This document shows positions 15,785 through 23,611 of a stretch of 64,000 bases of DNA, one piece after another; within the stretch, counting starts at the first letter, position 1; each line of letters begins with the position of its first letter. The DNA lies in contig NZ_JARCHV010000001.1 of assembly GCF_028890485.2 (NCBI RefSeq), positions 558,001 to 622,000 of the forward strand, written 5' to 3'. The translations under genes and the position numbers were made by a program. A model generated the notes under the pieces. The model worked only from the letters and a program-made list of their open reading frames with translations, was not told the origin of the DNA and made no database searches. This DNA comes from Planococcus sp. SK3692. GTDB lineage: Bacteria > Bacillota > Bacilli > Bacillales_A > Planococcaceae.

Positions 15785-16554
15785 TGCTTCCAAAAACTGA
15801 GGTTTTCTAGCAAATGCGTTGCAGGGTGATCTTTTTGCATCACTGTGTCCATCGGGGTCACGCCGGTATTAACGTGGACCGTGTCGATGCCAAAACGAAT
15901 ACCTGCCTGAATATCGGTATCATAATTATCCCCGATCATCACCATCTCGTCTTTTTCAAATCCCCATTCGTGCTGTATGGCTTCGAGCATATGGATTTCC
16001 GGCTTGCCGATAAATACAGGGTCGACATCTGTCGCTTTTGACACAACGGCTGTGATGGCACCGTTGCCTGGCAGAAATCCTTCTTCCGAAGGAAAGGCCA
16101 AGTCCTGGTTAGTCGACAAGAACACGGCTCCATTCTGCACCTCAAGGCAAGCGCGTGAAAGTTTCTCGTAAGTAATCTGTGGATCAAGCCCCATCAGGAC
16201 GATGTCCGCCTGCTGATCGACACAATCGATCCCTTCCATATCAAGCGCTTCCTTCAAGCCATCTGACCCAATCAGATAAACAGTACGGCCTGGGTACCAA
16301 CGCTGAATATATTTCGCAGCCGCGACCGCCGAAGACATGATGCGCGATTTATCGGCATTGACCCCGACTCTTTTCAGCTTTTCATGTAATTGCTCTTGTG
16401 TTTTGGAGGCATTGTTCGTGATATAGAAAGCTTCGATGCCATCGTGTTGCAAGCGGCTGACAAATTCGGCTGCTTCTTGAACCGGCGCTTCGCCTCGATA
16501 CACGGTGCCATCCAAATCTAGGCAATACGCTTTGTAGCGTTTAATTTGTTCCAT
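15781..16554 (-). CDS. yutF: HAD-superfamily phosphatase, NagD/TIGR01457 type
   Basis: Cytosolic HAD phosphatase of the 4-nitrophenylphosphatase (NagD-like) group, 257 residues. Motif I is CLDLDGTVYRG (Asp nucleophile near 12-14), motif II is FYITNNASKT, motif III has GKPE, and motif IV is MIGDNYDTDI. The physiological substrate is unknown. The frame is open to 16596, but ATG at 16554 follows GGAGAACGAAA and gives the YutF N-terminus. It overlaps the end of yutE by 14 bases, so the two are translationally coupled. Confidence 0.92.
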   Translation of the reverse strand: MEQIKRYKAYCLDLDGTVYRGEAPVQEAAEFVSRLQHDGIEAFYITNNASKTQEQLHEKLKRVGVNADKSRIMSSAVAAAKYIQRWYPGRTVYLIGSDGLKEALDMEGIDCVDQQADIVLMGLDPQITYEKLSRACLEVQNGAVFLSTNQDLAFPSEEGFLPGNGAITAVVSKATDVDPVFIGKPEIHMLEAIQHEWGFEKDEMVMIGDNYDTDIQAGIRFGIDTVHVNTGVTPMDTVMQKDHPATHLLENLSFWKH

Positions 16555-16999
16555 TTTCGTTCTCCGGAATGAACGCAGAGACAGGACCGAGTTCATGTTC
16601 TAGGTAATGGGCTACTTTAGGACCAAACTGTTTTAAGCTGTCCAAATGCACATCCATTACACGCTTGATCTCTGCATGGTCGACCGCAATGAATTCGCGC
16701 ACCAGCATCTTGCGCAGGCCAACAAGTTCTTTCATAGGCTGGTCCATTTCTTCGGTGATGACTTTTTCATCCACCAGTATATCGATGATATCTTCGTAAC
16801 TACCCGGGTCACGCATAATAAAACCATCGATCATCGAATTCCCGACATCGATCACCGCTTCAATAGCTCCGAGTGCAAGACGCTCCAAAGCCAATTGGTC
16901 TTTTAACGAATCCCACTGGCCGTTCTCTTCATATAAAGCGATGAGCGCATCTATATACGTGATGGCTTCCTTGATTTTTCCGCGGTCGATAAAATACAT
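16541..16999 (-). CDS. yutE: DUF86/HepT-like protein YutE
   Basis: HEPN-fold protein of the HepT/DUF86 family, 152 residues, matching B. subtilis YutE. The family motif ILDVGNSMIDGFIMRDP-like stretch (IEAVIDVGNSMIDGFI) and DIIDILVDEKVI are clear. Toxic HepT proteins carry an Rx4HxY active site; here the matching region reads LRKMLVREFIAVDHAE and lacks the His and Tyr at the expected places, and there is no neighbouring MNT antitoxin gene. It is therefore probably not a toxin. ATG at 16999 follows GGAGGGAC. It is coupled to yutF. Confidence 0.88.
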   Translation of the reverse strand: MYFIDRGKIKEAITYIDALIALYEENGQWDSLKDQLALERLALGAIEAVIDVGNSMIDGFIMRDPGSYEDIIDILVDEKVITEEMDQPMKELVGLRKMLVREFIAVDHAEIKRVMDVHLDSLKQFGPKVAHYLEHELGPVSAFIPENENGTN

Positions 17000-17067
17000 A
17001 ATGAGTCCCTCCATTTTGCTGTTGCTCGCTGTTTCGTTTCTTCTCTATCATATCATATGGGCATAAA

Positions 17068-17103
17068 AAAACCCCCAGCGTCTCAATCCGCTTTGGGGGG
17101 TTC
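17068..17103 (-). terminator. Terminator overlapping the end of yutD
   Basis: AACCCCC / GGGGGTT with inner AAAGCG / CGCT pairs on the minus strand and a seven-T tail. The 5' arm lies in the last codons of yutD. Confidence 0.8.
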
Positions 17104-17430
17104 CGGTTGTTCCTGCACTTCTGGTTCTGCTTGTTCCTGCACTTCTGGTTCTGGCGCTTTTCCGGCCTTTTTCAAGACGAAATAAGAACATCCGAAATTG
17201 CAGTATTCATATAAATAATCCTGGAGTGTGCTGATCTTCGTATCATAGCTTGCCTTGTTGTTACTATCGTCAAAAAAACCTTTTAGGCGAAGCTGCCCAT
17301 ATCCCCAGTCGCCCAGGATGTAATCGTATTTGGCCAGAATATCGCTATACCTGTTCTGGAACGCTTCTTCCTGAAAACCTTCGCGATGATCCTCGATCAC
17401 CTCGTAGTTCCATTTTTCAATTGTGATCAA
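17083..17430 (-). CDS. yutD: YutD family protein (DUF1027) with a PEVQEQ tail
   Basis: Conserved cytosolic protein of unknown function, 115 residues with the proposed TTG start. The core up to about residue 88 matches B. subtilis YutD: DYILGDWGYGQLRLKGFFDD and YEYCNFGCSYFVLKK. After it comes a 28-residue tail with EPEVQEQ twice, encoded by two nearly identical 24-base units, absent from the B. subtilis protein. I chose TTG at 17430 because it gives MITIEKW, matching the B. subtilis start, and follows GGTGAGG; an ATG at 17442 adds four residues. A promoter is visible at 17511-17539. Confidence 0.9.
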   Translation of the reverse strand: MITIEKWNYEVIEDHREGFQEEAFQNRYSDILAKYDYILGDWGYGQLRLKGFFDDSNNKASYDTKISTLQDYLYEYCNFGCSYFVLKKAGKAPEPEVQEQAEPEVQEQPEPPKAD

Positions 17431-17510
17431 TATCCTCACCATCCATACCTAGTAATGACAAAAGCCTGGGCCTGCATCATTCTGCTTTTACCTGCTCGAA
17501 TCCTGCTTCA

Positions 17511-17539
17511 AATGTATCACACCGGGGCTATGTGGACAA
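17511..17539 (-). promoter_or_regulatory. Promoter of yutD
   Basis: Minus-strand TTGTCC (17539-17534) and TACATT (17516-17511) are 17 bases apart, about 80 bases before yutD. Confidence 0.6.
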
Positions 17540-17566
17540 GCTGTGCTATTGGCAGCTGGTTAAACA

Positions 17567-17601
17567 AAAAAACCTCCAGCACAATGTTGCCGGAGGTTTT
17601 A
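17567..17601 (-). terminator. Terminator of the metP-metS operon
   Basis: AAACCTCC / GGAGGTTT arms on the minus strand with a T run, just past the metS stop codon. Confidence 0.85.
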
Positions 17602-17605
17602 CATT

Positions 17606-17728
17606 TTATCCTAAGTCTTCTGCTTTGTTTGCTTTACTCGATCTTACAGCGTGGAAAATGCTCGCTGCAAGCCCTCCCCAGAGGAGGACCATACCGAAGA
17701 TCATGACTACAATCGCGCTAACTGACAT
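17606..17728 (-). CDS. metS: MetS-type small subunit of a methionine/alanine importer
   Basis: A 40-residue one-helix membrane protein: a short N-terminus, a hydrophobic helix IVVMIFGMVLLWGGLAASI (about 6-24), and a charged tail (RSSKANKAED). GGAGGG precedes the ATG by six bases, and the gene begins 12 bases after the stop of the NSS transporter. Small proteins of exactly this shape and position are the MetS subunits described with MetP in Corynebacterium, where they are needed for transport. The identification rests on size, helix and context. Confidence 0.85.
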   Translation of the reverse strand: MSVSAIVVMIFGMVLLWGGLAASIFHAVRSSKANKAEDLG

Positions 17729-17740
17729 GTCGATCCCTCC

Positions 17741-19285
17741 TTATTCTTTTTCTTTCGCCGGATGTTCTGAATGCTCGTCGTAATAGCGGTAGTTTTTATG
17801 CCATTTGCCGAGCGAGAACAAGATGCCGAAGAGCAGGGCTCCTGCTGCAACCGCCACACCGCCGAATAAAGTGAACATATTGGAATAGCCTTCATAATTT
17901 CCTGTTTCCGTTTCGAATTGCTGGAAAATGTTCAAACGCAGCAAGCCGAACATCATATAGCCGAGAACGAGTGGTGTGATAACGCCCAAGCTGAATTTCC
18001 ACCAGCCGCCGAGATGGATGTCCGAAATCTCGTTGGCATGGTTCTGAAGATCGCCCGCTTTGCGCAAGATCCAGACCACCATGATGACTTCCACCAGTCC
18101 AACTGCGGCAACGCCGAATTGGTTGATGTAGTAATCGGCGATATCCAAGAAGAACAAGCCGCCTTGAGTAGCAAATAAGATCGAGATCAGTGCGGCAAGG
18201 CCGCCGCCGAATGCGACCGCTTTGCGGCGCGAGATGCCGAATTTTTCGCTGAATCCAGCTACATAAGTTTCAGTGATCGACATGAGCGATGTCAGACCAG
18301 CAAGCGTCAATGACAGGAAGAACAAGAAGCCGAAGAGCCCGTTGAACCCTGGGAATTCATTGATGATCGCCGGGAATACAACGAATGCCAGCCCAACGCC
18401 TGCAGACGCTACATCCGCCACTTCTACGCCAGATTGCGTCGCCATGAAACCAAGTACCGCAAACACCCCGATACCGGCTAGCAGCTCAAAACTTGAGTTC
18501 GCAAATCCGGTGATGAACGCGTTGTTTGTGATATCCGATTTTTTCGGAAGATAACTGGAGTAAGTGATCATGATCGCAAAGGCGACCGATAAACTGAAGA
18601 ATATATGCCCATAGGCCGCAACCCAAACGGTCGGATCCATGATGGCATCGAAATTCGGCCTGAAGAACGCTTCCAATCCAAGTGATGCGCCTTCAAGCGT
18701 GACAGCACGGATTACAATAATCGTGAAAATAACGACCAAAGTCGGAATGAAAATACGGTTGGCCATTTCAATCCCTTTTTTGACACCGGCAAGTAAAATA
18801 CCGAGTGTGATAATCCAAACAATTGCCAATGGAATGAAAATGCCCCAGACGATTCCCCCCGTCTCGCCTGGACTTACGGTCAACTGAAGGAAGTCATTGA
18901 ATAAGAAGCCTTCTGTATCTTCCCCCCATGCCTGATTGAACGAAAATAGTGTGTATCGAATCGCCCAGGCAATAATGACCGCGTAATACACCGAGATGAC
19001 GAACGATACGAACATCGCCCACCAACCGAGCCATTCTGCTTTCTTGCCGCTCATTCTAAAGAATGAAAGTGGTGCGGATCCGCGATAACGATGGCCGATG
19101 GTGAACTCCAATATAAGGATTGGAATCCCGGCTGTTAAAAGAGCAAACAAATACGGTATAAAAAATGCGCCCCCACCATTTTCATATGCTACATACGGGA
19201 ATCGCCAAATATTCCCTAGTCCTATTGCTGAACCGACCGCCGCCATGATAAAACCGGCTCTCGTTCCCCATGTAGAACGTTCCAT
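17741..19285 (-). CDS. metP: Sodium-dependent amino acid transporter, NSS/SNF family (MetP-like)
   Basis: Sodium-coupled amino acid importer of the neurotransmitter:sodium symporter family, 514 residues, with about 12 helices. TWGTRAGFIMAAVGSAIG and LGNIWRFPYVAYENGGGAF near the N-terminus carry the unwound helix 1 that binds Na+ and substrate. VAAYGHIFFSLSVAFAIMI is helix 6. ATG at 19285 follows AAGGGGGAAG; the longer frame to 19315 adds ten residues with no family match. The small gene behind it suggests a MetP/MetS methionine or alanine importer. The substrate is inferred, not shown. Confidence 0.9.
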   Translation of the reverse strand: MERSTWGTRAGFIMAAVGSAIGLGNIWRFPYVAYENGGGAFFIPYLFALLTAGIPILILEFTIGHRYRGSAPLSFFRMSGKKAEWLGWWAMFVSFVISVYYAVIIAWAIRYTLFSFNQAWGEDTEGFLFNDFLQLTVSPGETGGIVWGIFIPLAIVWIITLGILLAGVKKGIEMANRIFIPTLVVIFTIIVIRAVTLEGASLGLEAFFRPNFDAIMDPTVWVAAYGHIFFSLSVAFAIMITYSSYLPKKSDITNNAFITGFANSSFELLAGIGVFAVLGFMATQSGVEVADVASAGVGLAFVVFPAIINEFPGFNGLFGFLFFLSLTLAGLTSLMSITETYVAGFSEKFGISRRKAVAFGGGLAALISILFATQGGLFFLDIADYYINQFGVAAVGLVEVIMVVWILRKAGDLQNHANEISDIHLGGWWKFSLGVITPLVLGYMMFGLLRLNIFQQFETETGNYEGYSNMFTLFGGVAVAAGALLFGILFSLGKWHKNYRYYDEHSEHPAKEKE

Positions 19286-19447
19286 TTCTCTTCCCCCTTT
19301 GTTGTGAACTCCCAATTTTTTAACAGAAAAATAGGAAGTTTGTTTATATTCAGATTATTTTGGAATCTAAATTTAGTATAACTAGGACCCTGTTCAAAGT
19401 AAAGATAATTTCTGAAAATTTTTCAAAAAAACTATTACAACAATAAT

Positions 19448-19480
19448 AAAAAGGCGGAGATATAATATCTCCGCCTTTGA
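19448..19480 (-). terminator. Terminator of the lysW-like gene
   Basis: A perfect 13-bp stem AAAGGCGGAGATA / TATCTCCGCCTTT with a three-base loop, just after the stop codon at 19485. Confidence 0.9.
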
Positions 19481-19484
19481 AACC

Positions 19485-21059
19485 TTAGTTCTGTTCATGT
19501 TTCTCCATTAGGGTAGTACGCTTAGACCAGAAAACGAATAGTATTGCCAAGACGATTGCCACCGCTCCGAGAGCCAAAGGCAAAGAGCCGGTGAAGCCTA
19601 TGACGATATACCCTACTGCTGCAATTGCTGCAGAGGTCAATGCATAAGGAAGTTGCGTGACCACGTGGTCCATGTGGTTGCTTCCTGCACCCGTCGACGA
19701 CAGAATCGTCGTATCCGAAATCGGTGAACAATGATCTCCGAATACTGCTCCCGCCAAGACAGCCGACAAGGAAGCGAGCAATAGTTCCGGTTCTGCCTGA
19801 ATCATGATCGTGCCGGCAATCGGCAGCAAGATCCCAAACGATCCCCAGGAAGTGCCTGTCGAAAATGCCATGACGCCAGCCAGCAAGAACAATAGGACCG
19901 GCAAGACGCTCGTCGGTACATTGCCGCGAGCCACAGCATCAGCTAAGAAAGTGCCCGTTTCCAACGCATCGATCAAATAGGTCAATGACCAGGCAAAGAT
20001 CAGGATAAAGACAGCGCCCGCCATCGATTGGATGCCCGCCCAAATGCCTCTAGCGATCCAATGCGCTTCCGCCGCTTCGTTGTGCTTGATTTGCAATGCA
20101 TACAAGATGATCGCTGCAAGTGCGCCGATGATTCCGCCTGTGATCAGTGACAGTGGAACATCCGTGTTTTCAAAAATGAGCCAAATATCAAATACTCTAT
20201 CGGCTTTTACATAACCTGTCCACATCATCGCTGCGACCGTTCCTACAATCAACAGCAGGATCGGCAATAGTAGATCGCGGACGCGGCCGTGCGAATGGCT
20301 CGGGAAATCTTCTTTCATTTCCCCAGGAATCACTTTATCCGGGTTGAACAATTGGCCTTCTGTAATTGCCAAGCGTTCATGCTTTTTCATTTCTCCAAAG
20401 TCCACATCGCGGATTGCGACGAAGAACACGATGGCAAGTGCCGCGATAACATAAAAATTCATCGGTGCCATCCACAGAAATGCTTCCAGCGCTGAATAGT
20501 CCAAGAAAGTCTGTCCAGCGAGTATTGTCCCGATGATGCCGATGATTGCAGCTCCCCAGCTCGATACAGGAGACACGACACAAATTGGTGCAGCCGTAGA
20601 ATCGATGAAATAAGCAAGTTTGGCGCGTGATACTTTATAACGGTCGGTAATCGGCCGTGCGACTTGCCCGACAGCCAATGCATTGAAATAATCGTCGATG
20701 AAAATCAAAATGCCAAGAAATACGGTAACCAATTTTGCCCCGCGGCGCGTTTTGACACGGGCAGAAGCCCAATCAGCAAACGCATGGCTGCCGCCGGACA
20801 GGCTGACGAATGCGGTAATGACTCCTAACAGCAATAAAAACAAAATGATGAAGACATTGTAAGCGTTAAAGCCTTCGTTCCAAAAGATCACCGCAAACGA
20901 AGTGAACAATTCGTTCAAAGCTTCAACAGGCGCAAACGATGTCAGGATCAGCGCAGCCGCCACGATGCCGACGCCGAGCGACAGCAATACGCGACGCGTC
21001 AACAGCACCATCGCAATCGCGATAATCGGCGGCAGTATCGAAAAGATTGTGTTTTCCAT
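19485..21059 (-). CDS. lysW: NhaC-superfamily carrier under lysine riboswitch control, probable lysine transporter
   Basis: Twelve-helix NhaC-family transporter of 524 residues. FIDDYFNALAVG (near 120), the IDSTAAPICVVSPVSSWGA segment and FGDHCSPISDTTILSSTGAG near 440 are the conserved family motifs. By sequence alone it would be called a Na+/H+ antiporter. The 5' leader at 21105-21347 is a clear lysine riboswitch with a terminator, however, and NhaC-type proteins behind lysine riboswitches have been proposed as lysine transporters (LysW). I therefore call it a probable sodium- or proton-coupled lysine carrier. ATG at 21059 follows AGGAGG. It is monocistronic. Confidence 0.85.
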   Translation of the reverse strand: MENTIFSILPPIIAIAMVLLTRRVLLSLGVGIVAAALILTSFAPVEALNELFTSFAVIFWNEGFNAYNVFIILFLLLLGVITAFVSLSGGSHAFADWASARVKTRRGAKLVTVFLGILIFIDDYFNALAVGQVARPITDRYKVSRAKLAYFIDSTAAPICVVSPVSSWGAAIIGIIGTILAGQTFLDYSALEAFLWMAPMNFYVIAALAIVFFVAIRDVDFGEMKKHERLAITEGQLFNPDKVIPGEMKEDFPSHSHGRVRDLLLPILLLIVGTVAAMMWTGYVKADRVFDIWLIFENTDVPLSLITGGIIGALAAIILYALQIKHNEAAEAHWIARGIWAGIQSMAGAVFILIFAWSLTYLIDALETGTFLADAVARGNVPTSVLPVLLFLLAGVMAFSTGTSWGSFGILLPIAGTIMIQAEPELLLASLSAVLAGAVFGDHCSPISDTTILSSTGAGSNHMDHVVTQLPYALTSAAIAAVGYIVIGFTGSLPLALGAVAIVLAILFVFWSKRTTLMEKHEQN

Positions 21060-21104
21060 AATTAGATTTCCTCCTATTCGTTTTGATGGTAAGGCTTAGA
21101 CAAA

Positions 21105-21138
21105 AAAAGCCGGCCTATCCAATGGATAAACCGGCTTC
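21105..21138 (-). terminator. Riboswitch-controlled terminator before lysW
   Basis: On the minus strand GAAGCCGG pairs with CCGGCTTT, the inner TATCC pairs with GGATA, and seven T residues follow. It is the expression platform of the lysine riboswitch. Confidence 0.9.
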
Positions 21139-21347
21139 CTACAATTCGTCTGTGTGCACAAGCATCAAACAACCCTGTAGCTCTCCATCCGCAGCACGCT
21201 GCAAATGACAGTGGCATTCCTGTTTGAAATGCCCCCAATCGCCGTCCCTTGACCCGGAGACGGTAATTTCGGCAAGCTTCCCTTTCGAATGTGTTCTACG
21301 CGGTCAAACTCGCACATTCTACTGATGAAGCCTGCAGCCTCTACCCA
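21139..21347 (-). promoter_or_regulatory. Lysine riboswitch (L-box) aptamer
   Basis: Read on the minus strand the leader shows the lysine aptamer in order: GTAGAGGCTGC (from 21344), AGTAGA, AAAGGGAAGC followed by GCCGAA, GGCGATTGGGGGCATT, ATGCCACTGTCA and GGAGAGCTAC. The GTAG and CTAC ends close helix P1. A terminator follows. Lysine binding is expected to favour termination and so repress the downstream carrier when lysine is plentiful. Confidence 0.94.
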
Positions 21348-21368
21348 TCGATATCTAATTCATTAAAA

Positions 21369-21397
21369 ATGATAGCCCAAAAAGCACATGAAATCAA
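21369..21397 (-). promoter_or_regulatory. Promoter of the lysine riboswitch transcript
   Basis: Minus-strand TTGATT (21397-21392) and TATCAT (21374-21369), spacing 17, with the start expected about 15 bases before the aptamer. Confidence 0.75.
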
Positions 21398-21423
21398 CTA
21401 ACAGTCCATTTTGAATGTTCCTT

Positions 21424-22767
21424 CTATTTAATGGCTTTCATACGGAAATAATCACCAAAGACATCACGCAGGAATTCAGGCATGAAATAGCTCTTCGGCG
21501 CCCGCTTCAATGCTGGGAAAAAATAGCCGAACGTAAACAGGTCAAGCGTTGCCAGACGATAGATGCGATCCGGATCAGCCGGCTTGCCCCCTACCATCAA
21601 TTGATGATTGTGCATGTCCATCCCGCTATGGATCATTCGGCCGAATACTGCTCCCCGAAAGCCCATGCCTTTGAGCTCAAGCTGCGGCCAGTCTTCATTC
21701 AAGGATTGGAGGTAGATTTCCTTCAGCTCCGCGCCGCTGAGATCGATAACGCACGGATTGATCGGATGCGGCAGCATGCGGTGGAAATCGTAGCGAGTCA
21801 TCTCCCCTTCCGGCATATCTTCCATGAAAATGCCGGCATTGAACAACCCACAATCTGCCGAGGCGAACGAGACCAGGGCATCACCAAACAGCTCAGCCAT
21901 GGGAGAGGGCTTGAACCATTCAGCTTTCAAATGCTGTTCGTTAATAAATACCGTCTCCGCCATTTGCTGTTTGCCGACGCCAACTAAGTATTCGTTGAAC
22001 CCTTCATCGGCTTCCGGCAACTGGTCGGTTTCGATCACTTCCGCTGTCATCTTGCGTGTTGCTATCTCGATTTCAATATGGCCGATATAATAGCCGAACT
22101 TGCCGGCTGCACCGAGCAAGGTCCCGCCGATTTCTTTTCCTTGATGGAATAGATGATGGGTATGTGCACCCAAGATGATGTCGAGTTCTGGGCATTCCGC
22201 CGCCAACAGTTCGTCTTCCCGAATGCCGAGATGGGACATACAGATAAGGAAATCGACCGACCCACGGATTTCCGCCGCTTCTCGTTTGATGGCTTCCCTG
22301 CCGCTCGTCACTTGCCAACCGAGGCGGTGGTAAAACGGGGTGAATTCTGCCGTTGCAGCGATGAGCCCGATTTTCGTACCATCATTTGTTACGATGATCT
22401 GATTTGGGCATGCCCATTCTGGCTGCTTGCCGTCTAAGTCCAATAAATTAGCGACCACGACGGAAAAATCTGCCTGCACATACAATTCGTCCAGTTCTGC
22501 TTTAGACAGCGTAATCCCTTCGTTATTGCCGATGGTCACAGCATCGTATCCGGCTTCATTGAGCAGCTGGACATTGCCTTTGCCAGCCGTCCCTTCCGTA
22601 AACGGATGCGACCGGTCAGCGTGGTCCCCGATATCGAGCACCAAACACACATCGCCCGCTTCTTCGTGCCAGCGCCTGCGTTCCGTCAGCAAGGATTTGA
22701 TGCGGGGCCAGTGCGCAAAATGGCTATGCAGGTCGTTCGTATGATAAATATGGATGGTTTCACTCAT
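21424..22767 (-). CDS. yunD: Bifunctional metallophosphatase/5'-nucleotidase YunD
   Basis: Calcineurin-type metallophosphoesterase with a C-terminal 5'-nucleotidase domain, 447 residues. Metal-binding motifs are HTNDLHSH (9-16), DIGDHADRS, IGNNEG and LGAHTHH near 205; the GNNE form is also found in B. subtilis YunD. There is no signal peptide, so it should act in the cytosol, unlike secreted UshA-type enzymes. The substrate is probably a nucleotide or sugar nucleotide. ATG at 22767 follows GAGGTG; the longer frame to 22851 has no family match. It is last in the yunF-yunE-yunD operon, 13 bases behind yunE. Confidence 0.9.
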   Translation of the reverse strand: MSETIHIYHTNDLHSHFAHWPRIKSLLTERRRWHEEAGDVCLVLDIGDHADRSHPFTEGTAGKGNVQLLNEAGYDAVTIGNNEGITLSKAELDELYVQADFSVVVANLLDLDGKQPEWACPNQIIVTNDGTKIGLIAATAEFTPFYHRLGWQVTSGREAIKREAAEIRGSVDFLICMSHLGIREDELLAAECPELDIILGAHTHHLFHQGKEIGGTLLGAAGKFGYYIGHIEIEIATRKMTAEVIETDQLPEADEGFNEYLVGVGKQQMAETVFINEQHLKAEWFKPSPMAELFGDALVSFASADCGLFNAGIFMEDMPEGEMTRYDFHRMLPHPINPCVIDLSGAELKEIYLQSLNEDWPQLELKGMGFRGAVFGRMIHSGMDMHNHQLMVGGKPADPDRIYRLATLDLFTFGYFFPALKRAPKSYFMPEFLRDVFGDYFRMKAIK

Positions 22768-22780
22768 GTCAAACACCTCA

Positions 22781-23611
22781 TTATGAACTGAAAATTCCTT
22801 CGTAAATCGAGCGGAGCCCGAGTAATAATAATGCGAGCCGCAGCACGACAACCAGAGTCTCGGATTTGATGCTGCGGTTCAGCCTCGCCCCGATCTTCGC
22901 TCCGATGTATGCTGAGGGGATGATGGCTAAGGTATAGATCCACGGGACATTGCCGAGTGAAATATGCGTGATGGAATTGACAATGGCCGATAGAAAGACC
23001 ATCAGCATCGACGTTCCAACAGCTACGTGAGGCGGAAATAAAAATAGCAAGATCATGGCGGGAACGAGGATCGAACCGCCGCCGATGCCGAATAGCCCGG
23101 AAGCAAAGCCGATGAAGAAGGTCAACACGAGCGCGAACCATATCGGATAGCCGTAGACATATTGCTGATCGGTTTTGCGGTCATGGAAACTTTGCTTTTT
23201 GCCGTGATCGACAAACCAGCTCACCGCCTTCAAGCGATCCCTGAGCAACAGGAGCAGCGATAAGAACACCAATAGCAGGCCGAAATACAATTGAAAGGAC
23301 GGCACATCCAGACTGCGGTTAACGAAGGCGCCTAAAATCGTGCCCGGCGCACTGCCAAGAAAGAAAATGAAACCGCTCCGGTAATCGACAGTGCCAACTT
23401 TCATATAGGCAATCGTCGAAGACAAACCGGTGAAAATCATCATGACGACCGAGAGCCCGACAATCTGTTGAGGCGATAAGTCTGGAAACAAGCTGACCGA
23501 GGAGCTGAGGAACAGCAGCACCGGCACCAATATGACGCCTCCACCAAGCCCGATGAGCGCCCCAACAATCCCTGAAGCAAGTCCGGTCACAAGAAGGATC
23601 AGGAATACCAT
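22781..23611 (-). CDS. yunE: TauE/SafE (TSUP) family membrane exporter YunE
   Basis: Eight-helix TSUP-family permease, 276 residues, of the group thought to move sulfur-containing organic anions such as sulfite or sulfonates. Family repeats are GALIGLGGGVILVPVLLFL near 18-36 and GFASGLFGIGGGSILVPAMI near 165-184, both with the Gly-rich signature. ATG at 23611 overlaps the stop of yunF (TGATG), and yunD follows. The substrate is unknown. Confidence 0.9.
   Translation of the reverse strand: MVFLILLVTGLASGIVGALIGLGGGVILVPVLLFLSSSVSLFPDLSPQQIVGLSVVMMIFTGLSSTIAYMKVGTVDYRSGFIFFLGSAPGTILGAFVNRSLDVPSFQLYFGLLLVFLSLLLLLRDRLKAVSWFVDHGKKQSFHDRKTDQQYVYGYPIWFALVLTFFIGFASGLFGIGGGSILVPAMILLFLFPPHVAVGTSMLMVFLSAIVNSITHISLGNVPWIYTLAIIPSAYIGAKIGARLNRSIKSETLVVVLRLALLLLGLRSIYEGIFSS

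Noticed and set aside
16541..16999. HepT/MNT toxin-antitoxin pair
   Set aside because: The HEPN catalytic His and Tyr are not found and the next gene is a HAD phosphatase, not an MNT nucleotidyltransferase.
19485..21059. Plain Na+/H+ antiporter NhaC
   Set aside because: The lysine riboswitch directly upstream makes lysine transport the better call, although the family is NhaC.
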